Part shown: in pieces, positions 1-8,315 of the stretch
How positions within the stretch are numbered: the first letter of the stretch is position 1
Layout of the letters: the number at the start of each line of letters is the position of its first letter
NCBI RefSeq assembly: GCF_900107275.1
Contig: NZ_FNPI01000018.1
Span: forward strand, 45,886 to 109,885
Reading direction: 5' to 3'
Source of the DNA: Evansella caseinilytica
GTDB taxonomy: Bacteria > Bacillota > Bacilli > Bacillales > Salisediminibacteriaceae
DNA: 64,000 nt
Notes under the pieces: model-generated
What the model was told of the DNA's origin: nothing
Database searches by the model: none
Seen by the model: the letters and a program-made list of their open reading frames with translations, nothing else
Program-made: the position numbers and the translations under genes

Positions 1-21
1 TTGCTTGTATGGGTGAAAGGC

Positions 22-240
22 GAGAATGACAAGGAAAGAAAAAGACCGGCTTTTTCCGAGGGGACAGTTGCTCATTCTCCTTTCCTGCTAAAAACCTTCT
101 CTTTCTCTGCGTTGTTGCAAAAAAACAACAAATTTAAAGGGGGAACTCTCGCCCTTGTTGCTGCATTGACCAGGTAAGACTTATTTTTTATAGTTTAGTT
201 ATGAATTTCACAAGCTAGTTTGTCCTGCTAAGTTTTTGCA
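22..240 (+). promoter_or_regulatory. Upstream region of the CoA-transferase operon with possible sigma-54 elements
   Basis: The 294 bases before the first gene hold no ORF. A TTGCA box at 236-240 lies at the right distance (GC, then 10 bases upstream) from a degenerate TGC at 226-228, so it is a weak -24/-12 candidate that lacks the -24 GG. Upstream are two inverted repeats that could bind an activator: GAGAATGA at 22-29 with TCATTCTC at 72-79, and TTGTTG at 112-117 with CAACAA at 126-131. The idea is suggested by the sigma-54 activator encoded just behind the operon. No strong sigma-A promoter stands out. Low confidence. Confidence 0.25.
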
Positions 241-294
241 ACTATTTTTTTAAACTAATTTGTGAATTGTTTCACAAAAAAGGAGTGAATTAAG

Positions 295-1896
295 ATGTCT
301 AAAGTCATTTCTGCAAAAATAGCTGCTGAGCTGATTAAAGATGGAGATACAGTCGCAGCGAGCGGATTTGGGTTAGCTTGCTGGGCAGAAGAAATGGGGA
401 TCTCCATTGAAGAAAGATTTCTGCAAACAGGTCATCCGCAAAATTTAACCGTTATGCATTCCAGTGCCGTCGGTAATCGTCGTGACAAAGGAATGAGCCA
501 TTTGGGGCATGACGGATTAATCAAACGCTGGATAGGTGGCATTGCCATCGCATCCCCCGGGATGGCGAAATTAATTGAAGAGGACAAATGTGAAGCCTAT
601 AACCTGCCTCAGGGAGTCATTACACAGCTTTACCGTGAAATTGCTGCCAAAAGACCAGGGGTTATAACAAAAGTGGGGATGGGGACTTTCGTTGATCCAC
701 GGGTGGAAGGCGGAAAAATGTCACCTTCCACAAAAGAGGATATTGTCAAAGTGATTAACCTTGACGGTGAAGAATGGCTTTTCTATAAGTCCTTCCCTAT
801 CCATGTCGGCTTAATTCGTGGAACGGTTTCTGATGAAAAAGGCAACCTAACCCTTGAAAAAGAGGGACTTCATATGGAAGTGCTGCCGATAGCCCAAGCG
901 GTTCGTAACTCTGGAGGAATCGTGATTGCTCAAGTGGAAACGGTAGCAAAAAACGGCACATTGAATCCTAAAGATATTAAAGTCCCGGGAATTTTAGTCG
1001 ATTACATTGTTGTTGCCAAACCGGAAAATCACTATCAAACAGAAAATACCCAATATCATCCTGCCTTTTCCGGCCATGTCAAAGTGCCGGTGAAATCGAT
1101 TGATGCTCTACCATTGGATGAACGGAAAATAATTGCTCGACGATCCGCTGCTGAGCTTGCGCCAAACACGGTGCTCAACCTTGGGGTCGGCATCCCGGCC
1201 GACGTTGGCACTATTGCAGCAGAAGAGGGAATAAGCGATCAGCTTATCCTGACCACGGAAGCAGGGTCAATTGGCGGCGTTCCAGCGGGGTTGAAGGACT
1301 TCGGCCATGCTTACAACTCTGAGGCAATTGTCGATCACGATTCACAATTTGATTTTTATGACGGAGGCGGCATTGATTTATCTGTCCTGGGCTTGGCTCA
1401 AACAGACGAATTCGGCAACGTCAACGTTAGTAAGTTTGGGACTCGTGTGGCGGGCTGTGGGGGCTTTATCAATATTTCGCAATCTGCAAAAAAACTGGTG
1501 TTTGCCGGCACGTTTACTGCCGGGGGCTTAAAGGTTCAGGTAGCGAATGGAAAGCTGAACATTATACAAGAAGGAAAAGCGAAAAAATTCCTTAAAAAAG
1601 TACAACAAATCACTTTCAGCGGAGCATATGCGGCAAACATTGACCAGTCCGTTGTGTACGTCACGGAACGGGCTGTGTTTGAATTGATCAATGGTCGTGT
1701 GGTTCTGACGGAAATCGCGCCTGGTGTGGACTTGCAAACACAAGTTCTTGATCAAATGGAATTTACTCCTGTTGTTTCATCAACCCTTAAGGAAATGGAT
1801 CCAGCGATGTTCCAGGAAACCTGGGGTAAGTTGAAATCAATTACAGCTGTGAAAAATGAAAAGTTAGTGAGCAATGAAGTAGTAAGCCAGGCATGA
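295..1896 (+). CDS. Family I acyl-CoA:carboxylate CoA-transferase (propionate/acetate CoA-transferase type)
   Basis: A 533-residue cytoplasmic enzyme that moves CoA between an acyl-CoA and a free short-chain acid. It has the fused two-domain layout of the Pct/YdiF type: an N-terminal CoA-transferase domain (about residues 5-260) and a C-terminal one (about 275-515). The C-terminal domain carries TTEAGSIGG, and E322 matches the catalytic glutamate that forms the glutamyl-CoA intermediate in this family. The ATG at 295 follows an AAAGGAG site with good spacing. It is first in a three-gene run with an MFS carrier 31-37 bases on and a FabK-like flavoprotein, so it probably activates the acid that the carrier imports. 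Substrate (propionate, acetate, lactate, acrylate or other) cannot be read from sequence. Function class is confident; the exact acid is not. Confidence 0.9.
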   Translation: MSKVISAKIAAELIKDGDTVAASGFGLACWAEEMGISIEERFLQTGHPQNLTVMHSSAVGNRRDKGMSHLGHDGLIKRWIGGIAIASPGMAKLIEEDKCEAYNLPQGVITQLYREIAAKRPGVITKVGMGTFVDPRVEGGKMSPSTKEDIVKVINLDGEEWLFYKSFPIHVGLIRGTVSDEKGNLTLEKEGLHMEVLPIAQAVRNSGGIVIAQVETVAKNGTLNPKDIKVPGILVDYIVVAKPENHYQTENTQYHPAFSGHVKVPVKSIDALPLDERKIIARRSAAELAPNTVLNLGVGIPADVGTIAAEEGISDQLILTTEAGSIGGVPAGLKDFGHAYNSEAIVDHDSQFDFYDGGGIDLSVLGLAQTDEFGNVNVSKFGTRVAGCGGFINISQSAKKLVFAGTFTAGGLKVQVANGKLNIIQEGKAKKFLKKVQQITFSGAYAANIDQSVVYVTERAVFELINGRVVLTEIAPGVDLQTQVLDQMEFTPVVSSTLKEMDPAMFQETWGKLKSITAVKNEKLVSNEVVSQA

Positions 1897-1933
1897 AAGT
1901 TTTTACAAATAATAGATAGAGAGGGACATGAAC

Positions 1934-3169
1934 ATGAACGTTGAGCTTAAGCGCTGGAGAATTTTAGTTGCGTCAACGCTGATTAATATTTGCGTCGGAG
2001 CCGTTTACGCGTTTAGTATCTTTGCCTTGCCGCTGGCAAAAGTGTTCCACGCCACAATGCCGGAGATCATGATGGCCTTTACGATTAATGCGGCCATCTC
2101 CCCGATTCCGATGATTTTGGGAGGGAAGTTAGTCGATAAAGGCGGGGCAAAAACCGCGATTTTTCTTGGCGGGTCCTTGTTTGGCATTGGATTTATTTTG
2201 TCCGGGCTGGCAACAGCACCATGGATGCTTTATATAACATACGGTTTACTTGCCGGTATTGGCCAGGGAATTGTCTATTCTTCCACAATTGGTAATTCTG
2301 TAAAGCTGTTTCCAGATAAACGGGGCTTGGCTGCGGGGATTGTCACTGCGGGTTATGGCGGCGGTACTATCGTCATTGCTCCGATTGCCAATGCATTCAT
2401 CGCCGACAAAGGAGTTCAACCAACATTAATTATTTTAGGAATTGCTTTTTTAGTCATTATTTTAAGCTGTGGTCTACTAGTGAAAGCTTGCCCGGTTGGG
2501 TACGTACCAAAAGGCTGGACACCGCCGGCAGCAACGGTTAAACAAGGCGGAGGCATCAACGTTCCGTGGAATGAAATGATTAAAAAGCCATTGTTTTACG
2601 TGATTGCCTGCATGTTTTTAATCGGTGCGCTTTCCGGAATGATGGTCACTTCCAACGCCTCTGTCATCGGACAAACGATGTTTGGTTTATCTGCCGCAAC
2701 AGCAGCCCTCTATGTTAGTTTATATTCTCTCAGCAACTGTCTCGGAAGGGTATTCTGGGGTGCTGTTTCCGACAGAATCGGCCGGACAAAGTGCTTGATG
2801 GCAATCTACCTGGTGATTGCCGTGATGATGTTAATCATTGCGTTATCAACATCGGTTGCCGGATTTGCCGTCGCCATCGTCGGAATTGGCTTATGTTTCG
2901 GTGGTACGATGGGGATCTTCCCATCGATTGTAGGTGAAAAATTTGGGATGAAATTTTACGGTGTGAACTACGGTGTTACGTTTATCGGCTATTCAGGCGC
3001 GGCTTTCTTTGGTCCGAGAATTGCAAATAGTGTCGCGGCTGCGAATGATGGTATGTTTACCGGGGCGTTTTACATTGCGTTGGTGATATCGCTCGTTGGT
3101 TTTGCCTTAACATTTATTTATAAAGCGATGGAAAGTAAAACAACAATAACGCCTGCAAAGGTTGCATAA
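1934..3169 (+). CDS. MFS transporter, oxalate/formate antiporter (OFA) family
   Basis: About 411 residues with twelve predicted membrane helices. The opening helix motif (NICVGAVYAFSIFALPL) and the central loop followed by an SRI-G repeat region (GAVSDRIGRTK) are typical of the OFA family of monocarboxylate/dicarboxylate carriers. ATGs occur at 1928 and 1934. The GAGAGGG ribosome site at 1919-1925 sits too close to the first and about 9 bases from the second, so 1934 is chosen. It lies between the CoA-transferase and the flavoprotein with short gaps and is surely co-transcribed. Likely role: uptake or exchange of the organic acid used by the neighbouring CoA-transferase. The OFA family covers oxalate, formate, pyruvate and lactate-like substrates, so the substrate is inferred only as a small carboxylate. 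Confidence 0.88.
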   Translation: MNVELKRWRILVASTLINICVGAVYAFSIFALPLAKVFHATMPEIMMAFTINAAISPIPMILGGKLVDKGGAKTAIFLGGSLFGIGFILSGLATAPWMLYITYGLLAGIGQGIVYSSTIGNSVKLFPDKRGLAAGIVTAGYGGGTIVIAPIANAFIADKGVQPTLIILGIAFLVIILSCGLLVKACPVGYVPKGWTPPAATVKQGGGINVPWNEMIKKPLFYVIACMFLIGALSGMMVTSNASVIGQTMFGLSAATAALYVSLYSLSNCLGRVFWGAVSDRIGRTKCLMAIYLVIAVMMLIIALSTSVAGFAVAIVGIGLCFGGTMGIFPSIVGEKFGMKFYGVNYGVTFIGYSGAAFFGPRIANSVAAANDGMFTGAFYIALVISLVGFALTFIYKAMESKTTITPAKVA

Positions 3170-3194
3170 CAGGAAAATTTGAGGAGGAATTACT

Positions 3195-4157
3195 ATGGGT
3201 ATTACAAAATTGCTGGGAATTAAATATCCAATTTTTCAAGGAGGGATGGCGCAAATTGCACTTTCTCCACTAGTTGGGGCAGTTTCCAATGCGGGCGGGT
3301 TAGGCACAATTGGCTCTGGCGGGTTTACTGCCGATCGTCTGAGAGAGGAAATCCGTAAAACGAAAGCAATAACGGACAAGCCATTTGCTGTTAATTTAAT
3401 GTTAATGATGAACAATATTCCAGAGTTAATCCAAGTTGTGATTGAAGAAGGCGTCAAAATTGTCACCACGGGTGCAGGAACGCCGGCTCCATATATGCCA
3501 ATTTTTAAAGAGCATGGTATTAAAGTCATTCCGGTTGTGCCATCTGTGAAACTGGCAAAGAAAATGGAAGCATTGGGTGTTGACGCAATCGTTGCCGAAG
3601 GTACAGAATCAGGCGGACATGTGGGAGAAACGACCACGATGGCGCTGCTTCCGCAAGTAACCAGTGCAGTTTCCATTCCTGTCGTCGCAGCCGGCGGTAT
3701 CGCCGACGGCCGGGGGATTGCTGCAGCATTCGCCTTGGGAGCGCAAGGGGTTCAATTGGGGACTCGTTTCTTGACAACCGATGAATGCCCAACGCATATC
3801 AACTTTAAAAAGGCAGTGATTGAAGCGGATGATACAAGTACAACGGTTACGGGCCGCAGTGTCGGTGCCCCGGTACGAAGTATTAAAAACAGCATGATTG
3901 CAGAGTATTTAAAACTGGAAAGAGAAAAGGCTTCCCGTGACAAATTGGAAGAACTGGCTTTGGGGTCTTTGCGCAGAGCCGTGTTTGATGGTGATACGGA
4001 TCGAGGCTCCGTTATGGCTGGGCAGATTTCCGGATTGTGTAAGGAGATAACTACTGTAGAAAAAATGATTACATCTATGTTTACGGAAGCTCAGGAAGTG
4101 TTAAACCGTCTCGGAAATGTTACTCTTGTGGAAGAAAAAGAATCCGTATTGGAATAA
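3195..4157 (+). CDS. FabK / nitronate monooxygenase-family FMN oxidoreductase
   Basis: A 320-residue TIM-barrel flavoprotein. The start IKYPIFQGGMA, the phosphate-binding region VVAAGGIADGRG with QLGTRF, and the ESGGHVG segment with its conserved histidine (about residue 143) are those of the 2-nitropropane dioxygenase/FabK superfamily. Overall pattern, including VIPVVPSV and GSVMAGQ near the end, resembles enoyl-ACP reductase II (FabK) more than class I nitronate monooxygenase. The start at 3195 follows GAGGAGG with ideal spacing. It is third in the operon with CoA-transferase and OFA carrier. In that setting it may act on an enoyl-CoA or nitronate made from the imported acid instead of serving fatty-acid synthesis. 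That specificity is inference. Confidence 0.82.
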   Translation: MGITKLLGIKYPIFQGGMAQIALSPLVGAVSNAGGLGTIGSGGFTADRLREEIRKTKAITDKPFAVNLMLMMNNIPELIQVVIEEGVKIVTTGAGTPAPYMPIFKEHGIKVIPVVPSVKLAKKMEALGVDAIVAEGTESGGHVGETTTMALLPQVTSAVSIPVVAAGGIADGRGIAAAFALGAQGVQLGTRFLTTDECPTHINFKKAVIEADDTSTTVTGRSVGAPVRSIKNSMIAEYLKLEREKASRDKLEELALGSLRRAVFDGDTDRGSVMAGQISGLCKEITTVEKMITSMFTEAQEVLNRLGNVTLVEEKESVLE

Positions 4158-4166
4158 GCATGATGA

Positions 4167-4206
4167 AGCCAAACAGAATGATGATCCACTCTGTTTGGCT
4201 TTTTCT
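4167..4206 (+). terminator. Rho-independent terminator after the CoA-transferase operon
   Basis: Perfect inverted repeat AGCCAAACAGA (4167-4177) and TCTGTTTGGCT (4190-4200), followed by TTTTTC. It closes the three-gene operon 10 bases after the stop and separates it from the activator gene. Confidence 0.9.
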
Positions 4207-4224
4207 TCAAATTATCGTTTTATG

Positions 4225-4268
4225 GAGCGTGTACAAAAAGATAAAAACTGATCTTTTTGTACAAACAT
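4225..4268. repeat. Short copy of the GAGCATGTTCAAAAAG repeat family (hairpin form)
   Basis: Perfect 13-bp inverted repeat TGTACAAAAAGAT (4230-4242) and ATCTTTTTGTACA (4251-4263) with an 8-base loop, flanked by GAGCG and AAACATTTA. The outer bases and the CAAAAAGATAAAAA core match the repeat copies at 10543 and 52259, so this is read as a member of that family and not as a gene-specific operator. It lies about 80 bases upstream of the sigma-54 activator and could still affect its transcription. Confidence 0.65.
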
Positions 4269-4340
4269 TTATCATTCTTCTCACTTAGAACCGAGTTTAT
4301 TATATTATAGAGTAAAACAAACCGAAGGAATGTTTCGACA

Positions 4341-5711
4341 ATGAAAAACGGATCAAGTAAAGCATTGATGAATAATCATATTAATGACCTGCCGGCTACT
4401 TTGTTTGTCACCGATCCCGAGGGGAATATTTTAATGTCAAACGAATTTACAGCGTTAACAATCGGAATGCCCCTTGACGAGTTAATTAAGGCAAACGTTC
4501 AGGATTTGGTAAAGGCAGGTTACTATAACTATTCCATCACAATGGAGGCCATTCAGACAAAGCAAAGAGTGACCAAGACGATTAAAACCAATCAGGGATT
4601 TAATGTCTTATCTACCGCCATTCCAATATTTAAAAATACAGGAGAAGTCCAACTCGTCGTTACCAAGTCTAACCAGTATAAAGGAAAGCTCACTATTAAT
4701 GATAGAACCTATAATTTTCTTTACCCGGCTGAAAATAAAAAAGAGGTAATTTTTATTGGCGAAAACTTTCGAATTGTTGCCGAGAGTTTGGCGATGAAAC
4801 AAATTATTAAGGTCTGTAACCAAATTGCTACGTATGATACGAAAGTATTAATTTATGGTGAATCAGGAACCGGCAAAGAAGTAATTGCAAGGTATATACA
4901 CCAAAAAAGCAAACGCTGTCACAGTCCGTTTGTATCCATTAACTGTGCCTCCATTCAGCCTTCGCTGTTTGAATACGAATTGTTCGGTTATGAAAAAGGG
5001 GCTTTTGAAGGGGCCGTCGAAGCGAAAAAAGGGCTCTTGGAGGCCGCAAATGGCGGCACGCTGTTTTTGGATGAAATTGCGGAACTGCCAATGGACATGC
5101 AGGCGAAGTTTTTGCATGTGATTGAAAATAATGAAATGAGAAGAGTGGGAGCCATCAGCAATAAACCCTTGAATTGCCGGATTATCGCGGCAACGAATAG
5201 AGAATTATGGAAGATGGTAAAAAAGGGGATGTTTCGCGAGGATTTATATTACCGAATTAACGTCATCCCAATTCATATCCCGCCGCTGCGAAACAGAAAA
5301 TTAGATCTGGTTGGGCTTGTTTCCTGCTTCATTGCTGAGTTCAATCAAAAATATGATAAAAAATTTGTCCTTAGCGCCGATGATTTCCAAAAGATTTTAT
5401 GGCAAGAATGGCCTGGAAATGCAAGAGAGCTGCGAAATTATATTGAAAGACTAGTTGTCACCGAACATGACTCCATAACCAACCAATCAAAGGAAACGAT
5501 TACGGATTGGTTTACTATCGACCACTTTATTAAAAGCAATATAGAAAATCGCTGGAAATTGAAAGATTTTACAGCAATAGCAGAGGGCAGATACATCCAG
5601 CATCTTCTGGACGCTTGCGACGGCAACGTTACCGAAGCGGCTAAAAAGTTGGGGGTCGACCGATCGGTTGTTTATCGGAAATTGAAGAAAATAGATACTA
5701 TCCACCTTTAG
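4341..5711 (+). CDS. Sigma-54-dependent transcriptional activator (PAS, AAA+, Fis-type HTH) with variant GAFEGA loop
   Basis: A 456-residue enhancer-binding protein. Order: PAS-like sensor (about 15-120), AAA+ domain (about 145-375) with Walker A GESGTGKE (173-180) and Walker B TLFLDEIAEL, arginine-finger region (FREDLYYRINV), and a C-terminal Fis-type helix-turn-helix (about 415-455: GNVTEAAKKLGVDRSVVYRKL). The ATG at 4341 follows AAGGAA with 10-base spacing. The loop that contacts sigma-54 is normally GAFTGA; here residues 220-225 read GAFEGA, so the key threonine is E223. In known activators most changes of this threonine weaken open-complex formation, so the protein may work differently. 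Position suggests it controls the upstream acid operon and possibly itself. Ligand is unknown; the PAS domain implies a small-molecule signal. Confidence 0.88.
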   Translation: MKNGSSKALMNNHINDLPATLFVTDPEGNILMSNEFTALTIGMPLDELIKANVQDLVKAGYYNYSITMEAIQTKQRVTKTIKTNQGFNVLSTAIPIFKNTGEVQLVVTKSNQYKGKLTINDRTYNFLYPAENKKEVIFIGENFRIVAESLAMKQIIKVCNQIATYDTKVLIYGESGTGKEVIARYIHQKSKRCHSPFVSINCASIQPSLFEYELFGYEKGAFEGAVEAKKGLLEAANGGTLFLDEIAELPMDMQAKFLHVIENNEMRRVGAISNKPLNCRIIAATNRELWKMVKKGMFREDLYYRINVIPIHIPPLRNRKLDLVGLVSCFIAEFNQKYDKKFVLSADDFQKILWQEWPGNARELRNYIERLVVTEHDSITNQSKETITDWFTIDHFIKSNIENRWKLKDFTAIAEGRYIQHLLDACDGNVTEAAKKLGVDRSVVYRKLKKIDTIHL

Positions 5712-5859
5712 AGAATGTAAAAGACTTTTCTAAACTTTCCCCATCTGGGTATGTCTTAACAGTTCTCCAATTACGACCAGTTTTTCTTGCAATTTCATTT
5801 TTTGATAAGTCCTCTTCCCTTAAATGTTTGATATAATCAACTTCAGGCATTGCTAGCAT
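5698..5859 (-). pseudogene. N-terminal fragment of an IS21-family transposase (IstA)
   Basis: A 53-codon minus-strand reading frame beginning at ATG 5859 behind GGGAGGAC. Its product contains the helix-turn-helix start usual in IS21 IstA proteins (MPEVDYIKHLREEDLSKNE, then ARKTGRNWRTVK). The full protein is about 400-500 residues, so nearly all of it, and the partner IstB gene, are gone. The remnant ends inside the 3' end of the sigma-54 activator gene (overlap 14 bases), which marks an old insertion or deletion point next to that gene. Family assignment is by recognised N-terminal pattern only. Confidence 0.65.
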
Positions 5860-6028
5860 CTTTCATGTCCTCCCGCTGTTGTATCGCTCAATCACTACAG
5901 TAGGAGATATTTGGAGGCTGGCAAAGCTTTTTTTATTTAGAGTTATCGATTAAAATCATCCTAAATTACTTTAATCATTTGTAAAAACGCGTGGATATCA
6001 CACCACACCCCGCAAATAAAAAAATAGC

Positions 6029-6067
6029 GTGGCACTCCCTCTTATTGGGGGAAATGCCACTTTTTAT
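6029..6067 (+). repeat. GTGGCA hairpin, relic of a MITE-like element (possible terminator)
   Basis: GTGGCACTCCC pairs with GGGGGAAATGCCAC and is followed by TTTTTATT, so it could end transcription. The surrounding 80 bases, read on the minus strand, resemble the core of the element at 55428-55620 (same hairpin, AATAAAAAATAG flank, ATCCACG on the other side). The region 5860-6485 otherwise contains no supported gene, only a 67-codon frame at 6171-6374 without a ribosome site. Confidence 0.5.
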
Positions 6068-6277
6068 TGCTCATTCAGATGACAAGACGCGCAACATTTA
6101 GACGAAATACTACTTCATCATTTACCGCCGTGCTGCTATCTCCTTCCCCGTTAACCAGCTGCTAGTCCCTTTGGAATATCTTTCATCACCTCGATTTTCC
6201 AGAAAAAATCTGAGGCCGCTGCTGGTCAATTGCTTTTCTGTCATGAAGAAATACCTAACAATATATTACAATGATAT

Positions 6278-6320
6278 CCATTGTTGCTGTTGGTTGGCCA
6301 GCACCCAGTTTGTTGATTTA
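6278..6320 (+). repeat. Short dispersed repeat (copy shared with 24259-24300)
   Basis: The stretch beginning ATTGTTGCT and ending CCAGCACCCAGTT recurs with a few changes at 24259-24300. Both copies are intergenic. The AGATTGTTGCTCTTCG half also resembles the inside of repeats near 32674 and 52583 (reverse strand). Nature unknown; probably debris of a larger mobile sequence. Confidence 0.4.
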
Positions 6321-6412
6321 CGCCTGAAAAATGTTAGGAAAAGCGATATCGAGAACAGTCCCTTTACTTCCTAGGACAATTTTATAGTTTGAAAAAATAT
6401 GTAACAATGTCA

Positions 6413-6435
6413 AATGATAATGTTGTATTATCATT
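6413..6435. promoter_or_regulatory. Inverted repeat upstream of the chemotaxis gene
   Basis: Perfect repeat AATGATAA (6413-6420), 7-base spacer, TTATCATT (6428-6435), about 50 bases before the chemotaxis ORF. Its symmetry and place fit an operator, but no cognate regulator is adjacent. AT-rich repeats of this size can arise by chance. Confidence 0.35.
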
Positions 6436-6485
6436 ATTGAGGACTTTTGTCGCAGTAGTTTGTAATCATTATTGGGAGGTACAAG

Positions 6486-7964
6486 ATGTCGAGAAAGAAT
6501 TATTCATTTAAAGCCAGGAACTGGCTGTTAATCAAGCTTTATCTTCTTTCCGTTGTGTTAACAGCGGTCATTTTATTTGCCGGTGGACTGCCGCTGATAA
6601 CAAATCTCATTGGTACGGCTTTTGGTGTGTTTACAGTTATCTTAGTGTTTGTCATGTATAAATGGGATAAAAAGGAAAATTGGATTCCGTATATTTTAAT
6701 CGTTAGTTTGGCTACGATGACGGTGTTTATGTTAGTCAATCGCCCAGCTATTACGACGTATTTATTAGTTTATTACAGTATCATTATCATGTCCTTATAC
6801 CATAATTATCGTTATGTACTTGTTTCAGGAGTTTTTGGACTTATTATAACAAACTTTTTTGCATTAACGTACGGGGAGCAAACAATTGTTGATTACAGCG
6901 GTGTGTATCTTGCTTCTTTAAATATCTTATTCGTATTAAAAACGACGTTTTTAATAGCGCAAAGTGTTATTGGGAAGAACATGCAAAAGGATGCGGAAGT
7001 GCTTGCGCAAGAAGCTGTAGCTTCCAAAGAGCAAATGGAAAATGTAATGGACCAGGTTCGCTTAACGGTTACAAAGTTAGAAGAGTTGAACGGCCAATTA
7101 ACTTCCCACTCTAAGTCAACGGCAAGTTATTCAAACGAACTTTCCGTTACTTTTGGAGAAATAGCAGGTGGTGTGGAAAGCCAGGCACAGAGCGCGACAG
7201 AAATGAGTGAGTCATTCCGTTCCATTGATAGGGAAGTCGGGATCATCTCCACGCGAGCAAACACAATGAAAGAAAACGCTGGAAATACTGGCGGTATTGT
7301 ACTCCAAGGGGCAGAAAGAGTAGAGCAATTGAATAATACGATTCATGAGGTAGATCAGACCCTTCAAAAAACCGTAGAAGAAATGGAGGAGTTGAATAAT
7401 GCCACTTCTAAGGTTGGCGATATTCTGCAAACGATCTCCGAAATTGCGGATCAAACGAATTTATTGGCACTGAACGCTGCCATTGAGGCAGCAAGAGCTG
7501 GAGAAAGCGGGAAGGGGTTTGCGGTAGTAGCTCAGGAAGTACGTCAATTAGCCGAGCATTCGATCCGATCAACAGAGGAAATCAGCCAAATACTCACGCT
7601 CATTCAACAAAAGGTCAATTCTGCAACGACGCGAGTAAAAGAAAGCGAAAGTACCTTTAAAGCCGGCAAACAATTAACAGAGGAAACCGGCGACGCCTTT
7701 AGCAATATTCAAGCGTTTGTTGAGGAGCTTCAAGAATTATCAACGGATATTAATGAAAAAGTCGAATCATTAACGAAGTCATCTACAGCAGTTGTGGATG
7801 AAGTAAACTCCGTTTCCGGTGTGACAGAAGAACTAAACGCATCCGTTGAAGAGGTATTGGCAAGTATAGAGGAGCAAAATGAAAAGATTGCTTATTTGAA
7901 TGACAAAGTGAACGAAATGAATCAATTAGCCGAACAGCTACAGCATTTCGTTTCGAACGGATAA
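6486..7964 (+). CDS. Methyl-accepting chemotaxis protein with multi-helix membrane sensor
   Basis: A 492-residue receptor. Residues about 15-170 form five or six closely spaced membrane helices with almost no extracellular loop, so it lacks the usual dCache or four-helix ligand domain and probably senses a membrane-related signal or partner. No clear HAMP is visible. Residues about 190-490 form the long coiled-coil signalling domain, with the conserved tip [19 protein letters not shown] (about 317-335) that binds CheA and CheW. There is no C-terminal pentapeptide for CheR/CheB. The ATG follows TTGGGAGGT with proper spacing. It is a single-gene unit closed by the terminator at 7997. Ligand unknown. 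Confidence 0.9.
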   Translation: MSRKNYSFKARNWLLIKLYLLSVVLTAVILFAGGLPLITNLIGTAFGVFTVILVFVMYKWDKKENWIPYILIVSLATMTVFMLVNRPAITTYLLVYYSIIIMSLYHNYRYVLVSGVFGLIITNFFALTYGEQTIVDYSGVYLASLNILFVLKTTFLIAQSVIGKNMQKDAEVLAQEAVASKEQMENVMDQVRLTVTKLEELNGQLTSHSKSTASYSNELSVTFGEIAGGVESQAQSATEMSESFRSIDREVGIISTRANTMKENAGNTGGIVLQGAERVEQLNNTIHEVDQTLQKTVEEMEELNNATSKVGDILQTISEIADQTNLLALNAAIEAARAGESGKGFAVVAQEVRQLAEHSIRSTEEISQILTLIQQKVNSATTRVKESESTFKAGKQLTEETGDAFSNIQAFVEELQELSTDINEKVESLTKSSTAVVDEVNSVSGVTEELNASVEEVLASIEEQNEKIAYLNDKVNEMNQLAEQLQHFVSNG

Positions 7965-7996
7965 GCTCCAGCTCTATAAGCGAAAACTACGGCCGC

Positions 7997-8040
7997 AGCC
8001 ACTGGAAAAGGAGAGTAAACCTTTTCCATGGCTTTTTTGA
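7997..8040 (+). terminator. Terminator after the chemotaxis gene
   Basis: GCCACTGGAAAAGG pairs with CCTTTTCCATGGC (small mismatch) and is followed by TTTTTTG. The 275 bases from here to 8315 contain no other recognisable element. Confidence 0.85.
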
Positions 8041-8315
8041 CCCAGGAAGATCGGTTCTTTTACTTGGCAGTTTTAAACATCTTATGTTTGAAAAACAAGT
8101 GTTCTGGCCGCAACTCATATACAATTTTTTGTCTATCAGTTAGTTCTGCTCGAGAAATGCACATGATGTAAATGAATATTGTTACTATTTTTGACCATTG
8201 CGAAAAAGAAGGCTACCAAGTGCAACAATCCGATATCCGAAAACTCACAATCTCATAAAAACTAGCCATTATTTAAATAGATGACAATAGGTAACTGTAT
8301 GAAAGGTGTGTTCTT

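Noticed and set aside
6171..6374. 67-codon frame downstream of the IS21 fragment
   Set aside because: No ribosome site, and part of it is a dispersed repeat also found at 24259.
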